Assembly (NCBI GenBank): GCA_907163375.1
Contig: CAJQUW010003470.1
Location: forward strand, 62,001 to 126,000
Direction of reading: 5' to 3'
DNA length: 64,000 nucleotides
DNA from: Prostheceraeus crozeri
Taxonomy: Eukaryota; Platyhelminthes; Polycladida; Euryleptidae
Below the pieces are notes generated by a model. That model saw nothing but the letters and a program-made list of their open reading frames with translations, did not search any database and was not told the origin of the DNA. The translations under genes and the position numbers were made by a program. Position 1 is the first letter of the stretch, and each line of letters starts with the position of its first letter. This document shows positions 46,529 through 56,370 of this stretch, one piece after another.

Positions 46529-47464
46529 TAGGGTTGTTGTATATCCCGGGAAATCGGGAAATCATTCAATCATTTCCCGGAATATGAATTAGTAAGGTTT
46601 ATAAGCCGAATACATTGATGATAGACTATGAACAATATTTTAGAATAACTCGAGGGTAATATAACATGTAAATACATACAGTGGTGATACAAATATGGGA
46701 TAGCTACATTTTCATCAATTTCAATCGCTTCTCCTGCCTTTTATATTTATTGTACAGCAAGAAGGCATACATCATTTAAAAGCTAACTTTCCAAAGATTC
46801 TAATGAGCTATAAAACTTGGGTATTCATAAAAACATGCTCTGGACAGAGCTCCCGACAAGACGTAATAAATTATTAAAAAATTTAGGTGTCCCATTTTTT
46901 TAACAGCACTCAAGTTTGACCCCTCTTCTTTTAGCAGAAGTAACTTGATAAGATTACTTGATAAGATATTCGAACCTGATGTTACCGAGGTTATGATTAC
47001 TTCGGTAAACATTTCCGTTAACTTCGATCACTTTAACTCAGTGAATGACAAAAGACCTTATTACACGTATGGTTATGGTAACATTAAAAATTCTAGCTAG
47101 AATCCCTCACTCATTTTCCACCGGGTTAACTGTACATTTCAAACTTAGTAAATACCTGTTAATTCATAAAACATTTCAAAACTTCAGAATAAGCGTAAAC
47201 ATATGCAATGTTATTGAAACACAAACTATAATATAGAGTTTATTATATATGAACTATAATATATCATATACAGTCTTCCAATTACAGTTTGTTTATTGTT
47301 GAAATCGAAATTACACATAATACAAAAGAGCGACATATCTACCCTATTGATTAATATCTTTGCTGTAACTAAATCACAAATATTATGTATTTCCCGGGAT
47401 CCCGAAATATTTTCCCGGGAAATCGATTTCTCGAAATTAGCTGATTTCCCGGGAAACAACCCTA
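46529..47464. mobile_element. hAT MITE, 936 bp, with perfect 8-bp target duplication
   Basis: Ends are TAGGGTTGTT in inverted orientation, each followed by several CCCGGGAAAT words (left near 46544-46585, right near 47390-47456). CTTACACC occurs immediately outside at 46521-46528 and 47465-47472. The 8-bp duplication and CCCGGGAAA-rich ends identify a hAT. No transposase remains, so it depends on a relative elsewhere. Confidence 0.93.
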
Positions 47465-47472
47465 CTTACACC

Positions 47473-47947
47473 CCTTTAATTGATTTCCATTTTGATAAAG
47501 GCAAAAAAGTAAGCAACTCCCTTTTGTTTTAAGGTCGAATTTCTATCAAGTCAGTACAAACAAGACAAGTACTTCGGCGTCACGCGCCCTCAAAGTTCGA
47601 TAGAACTATGTGGTTTGCTGGTATATGACACCCTTCACTGTCTTTTACATTGCACGTCAGTCTGAATTACTAATGCAAAATATTTTAAGAGTATTAAAGT
47701 GATTACGTGTTCAAATTACAAAGAATAATATACCTATTATGTGAACATCCTAAAAACCACACAAGCATCAGAGGTCTTAGGACATCGTGCGTTCCATGTC
47801 ACTGAAAACTATGTGAATGGCAATTAAATTAAGAAAACAGATTATCAAATGGGAATATAAAACTTATGAATAATGTTGATATACACAAGCTAGAAGCTGC
47901 ATAAGTATCTTGCTGCAGTGCCCAGACCTGCAGCCGCAGTATACACA
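47473..47947. other. No gene recognised
   Basis: AT-rich; the first 60 bases continue a plus-strand frame interrupted by the MITE. Confidence 0.4.
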
Positions 47948-48268
47948 TTAGTGAACTTTATTTGCCGCAACCATCGGTTCTGGATCGTCCGACATGTAGT
48001 CCTCCTCTTCATCACCTAGGCCTCGCCAAAATTCCTTGCATGACAGAATCGTCAATGTCATCTTGTTCATCGCGACACATAAATGTGCAATGCATGGAGC
48101 ACTTTCTTTGAGCTGATGCAGTTCTTCATTTACAGGGCTCCCACGCATTTTGAAGAATAAAATTCCCGTGTTTCTCCCGGACATCATGACGCATGTAGAA
48201 GCCGCGTAATCCGTATCACCCATCCAGAAACTTAGGTAATAATCATAGCTTATGTTAATCGATTGCAT
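47948..48268 (-). other. 106-codon open frame crossing a transposon end
   Basis: The downstream two thirds read NEELHQLKESAPCIAHLCVAM and an acidic tail (GLGDEEEDYMSDDPEPMVAANKVH) before the stop. The upstream third runs across the presumed left end of the hAT at 48133 and is transposon sequence. The part outside the element could be a coding remnant that the hAT entered, or chance. I do not recognise it. Confidence 0.25.
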
Positions 48269-48574
48269 AGATTGGATTAATTCAAATTATCATCAGTCAA
48301 TTTAGCTAATTATTGCAATTAAATGTTTTGCCATTCAGTGAATTCTTAGTCGAAATTTAAATTTATCTGTCATATGAAGGTTTGATGTATTATGATTCTG
48401 ATAGACAATCTATTTTCCTGAAGAGCATGTGAAAGACATTGACATAGTAAAAATCGTCTTGGTAATAATCAACAGAGCTAGTGAGTATTCTAACCAGCCA
48501 TCTCACTTGAGAAGAATTCTTAAACATGCAATTACGAAACCGATGTGAAACAAGGATTTTTCAACAACTATATG

Positions 48575-50565
48575 CAGTGTTCGTACTGGCCGATTTCGTA
48601 TTTTTCGCGCCCCGCCCTGCGATTCGCGCCCCCAACTAATTGGTCTAAGATACATGTATGCACTAGTGTAAGGACAATACATACATTTTTCAAACATATA
48701 TGGAATTCACATAGGCATATTTACGGGTCAATTTCATAGGTCTATGACGATTTACAGCATTTATTAGATACCTTTGATGGAGTAGATGAAAACATAATTG
48801 ATTAATGGATGGCCCTGCATGGAGCAGACAACCATATGATATTAATGAGATCATATACGAACATATAAGTACGTTATAATGTATTCATTCTAATTCGGTA
48901 CTATAATATTTCCGCAACGTTGAATCAAATGAGCCTAAGGAACCCCGAAAATGCCTTTTCCAGTTCCCATTGGCTAGGATTTGGTTGTGGGGCCTTAGAA
49001 AAATGCCCGAAATCACTACAACCAAATCTGGGCCAAATGGAACCGAACCAAAGACTAAAATCTGGGTGTTAGGGCCTGTCATACCTGACATTTTCTCGGT
49101 GTAGTCAACGTCTTCGGTAAAATAACGTCGCTACACTTTCCGTCTGGTACTGAAATGTAACATAATATTATAACATAAGTTTCATTAATACACCGTAAGA
49201 GTTTATGCCCTATTTTCCTTGTGATTTAAATGAAGAAAAGATCAGAAATGAAAGTACACATGTAAGTAGTTTCATTCAATCAGGTACATGATGATCGAGC
49301 TGTGTTGAATCAAAATGCTGTCTAAAAGCGCTAGGCACTGATAAAGAAAATATCACTTCAATTTCTTGGGAGAAATAACTTTCAGTTCTTCATGTGCTTT
49401 TCGCTTCAAAGTACTAGTCATGAGCTTCTCAGCTACTGCTCGTTTCTTTTCTTACATCTTCTCCTTCTCATCAAGCAGAGCTTTAAGGTGGTCCTCCTCT
49501 TCCTTTAATGACCGTAATGCCTCCTCCTGCATTTTCACGAGGCTTTCCTTCCGTTTCATGATATCGCTGATTCGCTTTTCGTTGTTTTTGAGACCGGACT
49601 CTAACTCATTCAGCTTTGAATCATTTTTCTTCTGATTTTCGAAAGTTTTTAATATATCCTTCTCTGCTGCCTTCTTCTTCCTTGCTGCCTCTTCCTCCAT
49701 CTCGCTCTTCAAACACAGCTCATATGCTTGTTTGGCTTTGGCAACTTTCTCCAAAAGTGCCTGTGTCACTTCGAAGTTTCGCGATGAGATATTATTCGAT
49801 GCCATGGCGCTCTTAATAACGACGATCGCATTTATTGTAGTCGCGGACAGGTTACTCCGTTTCTTTGTCACTAGATCAGGCAGCAAACTGAACACCCTCT
49901 CCACTTCTGCGTTTCCGTGGGGTAATGTCATCGTGACTCGAGCCAGAGGACTCAGAGTTGGCATCTTTGAGGACATTTTCTGCCAGTATTCTCCAATGTC
50001 CATTGGCTTCTCTGTTGTACCTTGGAGGAGTCGAGCTTCAACTTCAAGAGTAGAAATCTCGTTTTGAGGAACAATTTGGGGAAAGCACTTCGCAAGAGTC
50101 TTCGCCCAGTTCTCCAGATCAGCATCGTTCGAATGATGTGGGGAAAGAAATTGGCACGATTAAAGCACATCATTTTCAAACGGTAAGTACTTGAGGAGCT
50201 TTTCAGTTCCCCTCCTGAAGAATCGCTTCACCCTTTCAAAAATGTAATACGCAGTGATGATAAATAGTCCCTTAATAAAATGTAGAATACGCAGTTAGTG
50301 TATATTAGTTAGTGTTATGTCAGGAAGGCATTTTCTGGAATAAGAAGGAAAATATTCAATTCTATTACTGTCATCAATCTGATACATAGTCGTAGACACA
50401 TCTAACAGTTCCCAGTGATATATTATAGTCAAATATTTTTTGGGGAGCGAAAATATATGGGACAATATTGGGGCGCGAAATTATTTTCGGAATTTTCGCG
50501 CCCGCCTTCATTTTTCGCGCATTCGCGCCCGTTTTTACGGAATTCGCGCCCCAGTACGAACACTG
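48575..50565 (-). mobile_element. hAT DNA transposon, 2.0 kb, with 6-bp target duplication
   Basis: Perfect 15-bp inverted ends, CAGTGTTCGTACTGG at 48575-48589 and the complement at 50551-50565. Both are followed by subterminal words built on TTCGCGCCC. TATATG flanks it at 48569-48574 and 50566-50571. Most of the transposase is deleted. Confidence 0.92.
49452..50140 (-). pseudogene. C-terminal part of a hAT transposase (dimerisation domain plus coiled coil)
   Basis: The minus-strand frame opens at about 50140 with WAKTLAKCFPQIV, passes YWQKMSSKMPTLSPLARVTM, and then the hAT dimerisation signature NAEVERVFSLLPDLVTKKRSNLSATTINAIVVI. After it comes a long charged coiled coil (EMEEEAARKKKAAEKD, then SGLKNNEKRISDIMKRKE, KSLKEEEDHLKALLDEKEKM-like) not usual in short hAT proteins, ending at 49452. 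The BED finger and RNase H core are missing. The retained 3' part is still open for more than 220 codons, so the deletion is probably recent, or this part was kept by chance. Confidence 0.85.
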
Positions 50566-50678
50566 TATATGGTAAAATCGCTAATTACTCAATATTGAAA
50601 AATGCATGCGGTTAAAACATAGGGCGGTATGAGCTATTCTCAATAAAAAGTTGGAAAGGAGCACTGCGAATGTTTTCA

Positions 50679-51730
50679 TTATATGCTCATCAGTAGCTTC
50701 TCTTCTTCATCCAATTCGGAATGTATTTTGCGAGCCTCCCTTTGTAGCTCGTTAGATCTTCTCAATGCGTTTGCCTTGGTTACTATTGAGATTAGTTCCT
50801 TTCGCTCGGCCTCATCGAGTTCAGTATCACTTTTCAAGAGAGATGTAGCAGTTCCCATTTTCCTCCTTTCATCTTTCAGATCTTCAATGTTTTTCTCAAT
50901 CGCATTTGGCTTTCTTAATGAGTTGTGGATTTTTCCGAATCCAAGGATTTCAAATATTGCTGCCGCGATTACTTTCAAGATTGGACGAATTCCTTTTGTC
51001 ATCACAAAATGGTCAATCCCACCAATACTTATCATGTGATATTTTATAATTCTTCTTGCCATCAAAGTCTTTTGACAAATGTTCGTCGATGAAACCTCTT
51101 TATAAATTGAAAATCCACCTTCTGTAGGGGCCTGACCATATGAGCGCACCACTATCTTCATTTTCTAATTACTATCTTTTATAATTCACTTTGCTCGCTC
51201 ATGAAGTTGTAATGAAACTTTGTCAATCAGTTCATCTTCATTATCTTTGTAAGCCGGACAAAAACGAAATTCATTTGCCATCTATCAATATTTCTCATGA
51301 AGATTATAGCACTTCGAAGTTTTCACACGTCCGATGTCATTTAAATACATCAAGACTTTCTTGAAGCGACGGAATGTTTTGTCAACTGAATGTTGTTTGA
51401 TGTACTCCGGATCGAAACACCGTTACTCTTCGACAATTCCGAATGATGCAGAAGATACTTCTTGCAAACTTTTGACCAGATTATTGAATATTCGCATACA
51501 ATGTGCTTTGAATTGAAACACATCAGCTGTGGAGTTTAGGTTTTCATTTTGTACCCTTCTGACATCTTCCTCAACTTCGCATCCGAACTGTATATCTGAA
51601 AACGATTTGCGGTTGTTCTCATTTTCTAAATCGATTCTTCAGTACTTTTTAAAGTCGGCTTTCTCTAATAGTTTCGATTTCATTGATCGAGACATCAGAT
51701 TCACTACCATGGTGGAGAGGTAGGCGTGCA
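50679..51730 (-). pseudogene. hAT transposase C-terminal half, decayed (outer element)
   Basis: At 51161-50679 an open 160-codon block carries GGFSIYKEVSSTNICQKTLMARRIIKYHMISIGGIDH, the variant dimerisation region (relatives read ERGFSINKEV ... ESLIAQRLV), then a charged helical tail with KNIEDLKDERRK. Upstream on the minus strand, at 51723-51190, RIDLENENNRKSFSDIQFG and FKAHCMRIFNNLVKSLQEVSSASF match the preceding region of the same transposase group; these are separated by several stops. Further upstream to 52100 the sequence is too worn to read. It shares its subgroup with the hAT at 37.1-40.7 kb. Confidence 0.75.
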
Positions 51731-52377
51731 AGCTTAAAATCAATGGCTTCTCATCCGCATATTTGAACAGAAACTATTGAACGGCTCGCGCGATTGATTC
51801 GATGAAAAGCAATTTAGCAGCACCGAAAGCATCATCTACCCACTTTTCAACAACAGTGAACGACTTCGCTTTCGTCTTTGTTACCTTCTTTCATTTTACA
51901 GTTTCTATGCATTGAGTCACGTTAGGACGAATGGCAGGGACATGGTCAATAACAGGGACATTTTCAACCAAACGATGGGAGCACTATTTTAGTGGGTCAG
52001 GTGTTTCGACGAGATGGAAAATTTTCAAAAATGCAGTCAGAGCTTTCAAAATTCCACTTATATACGTGTGCATTTCACGTACATTCCAGTCGGATGAAGT
52101 CATCGCTTTTCTAAAGTCATGATGAATAATACGAAGATAACACGATTTGATATTGATAGTTTTGATTCCGTGTTCAAAATTCTAATTCCAAAATTGTGAT
52201 ATAAGATAGGTATCCAATAGATTGCTTGAATCACCGAATTCTCCTGAATTTTTGCCGACCGAAAAATTATAATTTCAAATTTCCCGGATATCTTTGAACT
52301 TTTTGCTTTTTACGCCGGTAATTACATTTTCAAATTTCCTGGTTTTTTTCCGGTTTCCCGTGGCAGTGGGAACCCTG

Positions 52378-53634
52378 AATTAGGTACTCTTTCGTCGAGC
52401 ACCTGGACGAGTTCATTTTCTTGAAGCAATTAGGTGCAGTCTCTTTTTTACTGAAGTCAAGGCTGTTTTGATGAGGACTATGCTAGAGAAACGCTGATGC
52501 GAAAATCAGAATGAGAGCTAAGGTTAAACTTTAATCCGCAACAAAAAGCAAGGAAAAGCATCCAAAAAAAGGTTGTTTAGTGTCTCAAAAACAGGAATTT
52601 TTAGTGCGTCATGCTCTGGTCTCAGGTGATATGTCCGAATAAAGATGGGTGTCCCAATTACAGACCCTCCAATTGATGAAGCACGAGGATTTGAAGTTTT
52701 CTTCAAATTCATATAGGTTGCATGTAGCAGAAAACAAAAACTTAACAAATACCGCTTAATAGGGACAGTCATTGTATTGAGACAACTGCTAATTACCCAT
52801 TTCCAATTTCGATTTTACACTGTAAGTTTTTTACTGAAGTAATTTTCGGTCAATCGGGGCACCTCTCCGTTTTAACGGCAGAGAAGGATCTGTACCTTTC
52901 AACACTTAATACAATCAGGTAGCTGTTTGCCTAAATCGTGAAATTAAAAGACAGTCACTTTCACATTCGGGAATCTGGAAAATATAGTGAGGGTTCGGCC
53001 ACATTAAGCCAATTTCTAAGATCCACCCGAAGACAGATTAATCCCCTATGTGCTGTATGCGGTCTCCCAACGAAGCAATTAAAATCTTCACTAAGTGAGC
53101 TTGATTCAAAGCTAATTTTGATCTTCCTGAACTTCGGGTATGACTGTAGTACCACAAGAATCTTCTAGTGGGACGTTTTTATGCCTAAGCGAGAGTCTCG
53201 TCACGGAAAATTCTTGGGAATATTTTCAATTACCGAATACCCGGGAATGCATATCGAGAATCCCAGAAAGTTGTTTTGTCATATTATCTAGACTTAAGAC
53301 CTGGACTTCGAACCGAAAATTTATCTTGCTAAATTACTTCCTTAGATATGGAGAATTCTTCCTCCCTACTGCACAACTTCGCTTCAACATGAAGAACGAC
53401 AGACTTCCCTAGCGATTACGTCATTCAGCAAATAAAGAGAATATGATGTTCTGTCTCATGTTAGACTTGTTGGGCTCCATATCATCGCTAAGTCTCTACT
53501 TGATCAAGGCATGTTTTCGTCAACATCTTTTTTCAACTAATGATGATAGATAAAACAGAAATAACGTCATAATTTGATGCTTTGTAATGTTTTTTGTTAA
53601 CCACTACAATAGATTCCGCTTATTAAAATCTCGT
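52378..53634. other. No gene recognised; overlapping modest open frames
   Basis: Frames of 76 and 90 codons (52938-53168 and 53140-53412, plus) and one of 82 (52524-52772, minus) overlap here. None matches a known family or shows paired splice sites. This density of open frames is a little above the surroundings, so worn coding sequence is possible. Confidence 0.35.
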
Positions 53635-53650
53635 TTAACCGATTTTATCG

Positions 53651-53670
53651 CAGTGGGTATTTAAATGCCC
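53651..53670 (+). repeat. Palindromic motif, copy 1
   Basis: CAGTGGGTATTTAAATGCCC; the core GGGTATTTAAATGCCC is a 16-mer palindrome with one mismatch. TTAACC lies at 53635-53640, the kind of start a piggyBac-type element has. Confidence 0.75.
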
Positions 53671-53906
53671 AAAGGTTTGACACGGTACACAGCTTGGAGT
53701 TTGCGTGATTGCGATGGAAGAAATACAACAATAGTACAGCTCTATGTTCCCTGCTAACAAATTTTGCTTAGATTTATTGCATATATATAATTCAATTCAG
53801 TAAAACTAAATTAAAACATATTGCAGAAACTCATTTTCACCAATTTTGGAAAATGGCGAAAAGGTGAGCTATCATCCACTCCTTTTACAATTCATTCATC
53901 TAATGC

Positions 53907-54638
53907 AGACCTCCCACGCTACTTTTCCGAATTTCAGGACACGAAAATTTCAATTTTCAGGACATTTTTTCGCAGCAGCCTCCACCATCCCTTACAGCTG
54001 CTGCTTTACATCACCCTCATACTGCAGTGGTCGATCGTAAGCCATTCTGTCAAGCTAAGTAGCATCCTAGAATTCGTTTTCAGTGATCAACTTTTCAATT
54101 TACTCGCAATTGCATCTTACATTTGATTTATGCCATGCGACTAATTCCGATTTCCATTTAATATTATCATATATTATTACTACTATTTTTAGTTTTTTGT
54201 CGATGATTTTTTAATCTGAGAATTTCGTCGAACATCAAATTAGGCCTATCTCAAATTTTGTCAGGAGAGCTCAAACCTCCAAGTTCTATACCTACTGCGT
54301 CCTACTTAAGTTTCCTACCTTAGTTTCAGATCAACTTCATCGTTTGAATTCATGCTCCTCTAACACCTCGGCAAGCCAGGGGCGCTTAACTTCCTGCACT
54401 CCTAAAATGAATGTGCCTAGTATACCGGTAAATTCATTTTAAATCTGATGACTAATTGACAACCGTTCCAAGCATAACTTCAGACATTTTTCGCAGAAAC
54501 ATTTATGTTTTCAGTTAAACTTAAGGAAAACTAAGAAAATCGTCATACTGCAGGACTTTCAGGACAAAACTTCATATTTCAGGACAAATCAGGACAGTTT
54601 TAGAAATTTCAGGAATTTCAGGACGAGTTGGAGGCCTG
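53907..54638. mobile_element. hAT-like MITE, about 730 bp, with 8-bp target duplication
   Basis: The left end reads CAGACCTCCCACGC (from 53906) and the right end on the other strand CAGGCCTCCAACTCG, both followed by repeated TTTCAGGACA / TTCCTGAAAT words. TCTAATGC is duplicated at 53899-53906 and 54639-54646; one base is ambiguous between duplication and terminus. The interior has no transposase frame. Confidence 0.85.
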
Positions 54639-54751
54639 TCTAATGCTTAATGGTTTTTAGAAGTAAATGTTATACTGGTAGTGTATTTCCGGCAACAAAT
54701 ACTTAGTCGCAAATAGCGATATTCGGAACACTGACGGACGTATTCATTATT

Positions 54752-54771
54752 GCGTATTTAAATACCCACAG
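54752..54771 (-). repeat. Palindromic motif, copy 2 (inverted)
   Basis: On the minus strand it reads CTGTGGGTATTTAAATACGC. The similarity to copies 1 and 3 extends a few bases outward (TATCC before, AAT after). Confidence 0.7.
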
Positions 54772-54789
54772 GGATAATACGATGTCAAT

Positions 54790-55244
54790 CCCACCATGTT
54801 TAGAAGTTAGACATAGAATTTTGAATGTGCATTTTGATGCATGATTAAAACTAGAAAATTGTTATGACTCGGTGTAGGAAGACGTAGGCTTATATTGCAC
54901 ATAATCAACTAATAATAATCTAATCAAGTAGTGATAATCTGATAAGGTTATAGCAATGAAAATGATTATTTTACATCATAAAAGTATAATTTAGGCCCAC
55001 ATGGTGCATGTTGTAAGTAGCTATTATGTAAATTTGACCTAAAGTTACGTAATTGTTTTCTAATTGAAGTCAAATAATGTGACTAACTGTAAATATGTTG
55101 CGATAACTTTGACAACCAATAGAACATTGAATTAAAAGATTATAATAATAGTACCGACAGGAATCGATTTTGAAATATTTACATCTTTCAAACAATGATA
55201 ATAGTGATGGTTCTAACTAAGCTCAGAAATAAGTTTCACCATAT
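54790..55244. other. No readable coding; likely worn 5' part of the piggyBac element
   Basis: AT-rich sequence upstream of the readable transposase. No frame matches the piggyBac N-terminus. Confidence 0.4.
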
Positions 55245-56285
55245 TTGAATGTGCTCAAACAATCTTTCAAGAAAAATTCTGACGTCAGCAGATTTTCAGA
55301 TATTGGAGAATCAATGATCGAATGCTTTGGAAAAAACGGTGGATCTCTGAAACAATTTATTAGAGGAAAGCCAATTAGATATGACTGCAAAGTCTGGTAT
55401 CAAAATTTCCCCAATGGATGAATGTATAACTTTTCTGTCAACGACGGAAGGATAACGGGAATTCTACATAAAGAGCAGCCAAATGCTTGGAGAACGGTAG
55501 TCTGGCACTTAACATCAGACCTTCCAAAAATGGAAGAATAGCAATAGGCCTACATTTTCATCGACAATTGTTTTATTTCGTTGCCCCTACTTGAAGAACT
55601 AATGGAAAATAGAAATGGAGGCGCTGGAACTCTTCGACGTAATCGACTGCGGGACTGTCCTCTGTCCGGCAATGACGATTTTTTATCAAGAGAAAGGGGA
55701 GCGCTAGATACAAAATGTAATGAAAACGATATTCAAGTTTTTAAATGGAAAGACAACAGCGTCGTAATTCCTGCCTGTAACTGAAGATCTGCGATGCCCT
55801 TGAAGGAAGTGAAGCGTTGGTGAAAGGCCCAAGGGTAAATCTCGGAACCTCAGCCATCTATCATATCTGCCTACAACATGATGATGGGAGGCGCAGGCAG
55901 ATCCATATCGGATCCATGTTCGTATGAAGAAGTAGGTCATCCAATTTTTTCATGGGTTGAGTCGATATCACCCTCGATGGCTTCTGTTCCGCATAATTGG
56001 CGATCAATGATATTGATCTGTTAGCATTCAAGCGTATAATTACAAAGACAAACACGTATTTGTCTGTCCATGGACGAGGACCGCAACGAGGTCTTGCTGT
56101 ACAAGAACGCAGAAATGCATGTGAAGTGAGACTGTCAAAACAAAGGCTTTTGATAGTGACTGATGCCGCACACCGTCTCCGCTGCAAATTTTCTCTGTGA
56201 AAACCAACCGCAAGTGTGACATATGCAATGTCTTTCTACATGACTAGTGCTTTTCTGACAATCACAAGTGAATTTATTCATTAGT
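55245..56285 (+). pseudogene. piggyBac-like transposase, C-terminal half, broken
   Basis: The plus-strand reading opens with VSRFSDIGESMIECFGKNGG, where active piggyBac proteins have SIDESM: the catalytic Asp is replaced by Gly. LKQFIRGKPIRYDCKVWY follows (55345-55405), a hallmark of the family. Next come ITGILHKEQPNAWRTVVWHL, then FIDNCFISLPLLEELMENRNGGAGTLRRNRLRDCPL at 55555-55665 and VFKWKDNSVVIPACN at about 55740-55780. After frameshifts, YNMMMGG at 55870 matches the YNKHMGGVD motif, and the Cys-rich tail KCDICNVFLHD ... CFSDNH at 56205-56265 is the piggyBac terminal finger. Several stops and frameshifts are present and the N-terminal half is unreadable. It is an inactive relic. Confidence 0.88.
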
Positions 56286-56350
56286 TCCTCTTATGCAACG
56301 AAATATCAGTTATTCATATTTTTCATTTTTGCTGGTACAATATATCATCC

Positions 56351-56370
56351 CAGTGGGTATTTAAATGCCC
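56351..56370 (+). repeat. Palindromic motif, copy 3
   Basis: Identical over 20 bases to copy 1 at 53651 (CAGTGGGTATTTAAATGCCC), about 70 bases after the end of the piggyBac-like transposase remains. No further copy was seen in the window. Confidence 0.75.

Larger units (their letters stand above)
48133..52377 (-). mobile_element. hAT DNA transposon, apparently split by another hAT
   Basis: The right end is CAGGGTTCCCACTG (minus strand, from 52377) followed by CGGGAAACCGG and AAATTTGAAAATG words. The best left partner is CAGGGCTCCCACGC at 48133, followed by AAATTCCCGTG and CTCCCGG. Flanking pentamers ATTTA and AATTA agree at four of five bases. The transposase between is minus-strand, as this pairing requires. 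The hAT at 48575-50565 lies inside. The left border is less certain than the right. Confidence 0.6.

Noticed and set aside
49366-51039. Plus-strand open frames rich in Ser and Phe (for example 49366-49635 and 50683-51039)
   Set aside because: They are antisense shadows of the minus-strand hAT transposase coiled coils.
53651-54771. A separate MITE bounded by palindrome copies 1 and 2
   Set aside because: The flanks show no target duplication and the motif continues beyond the supposed ends; internal motifs of the piggyBac element fit better.
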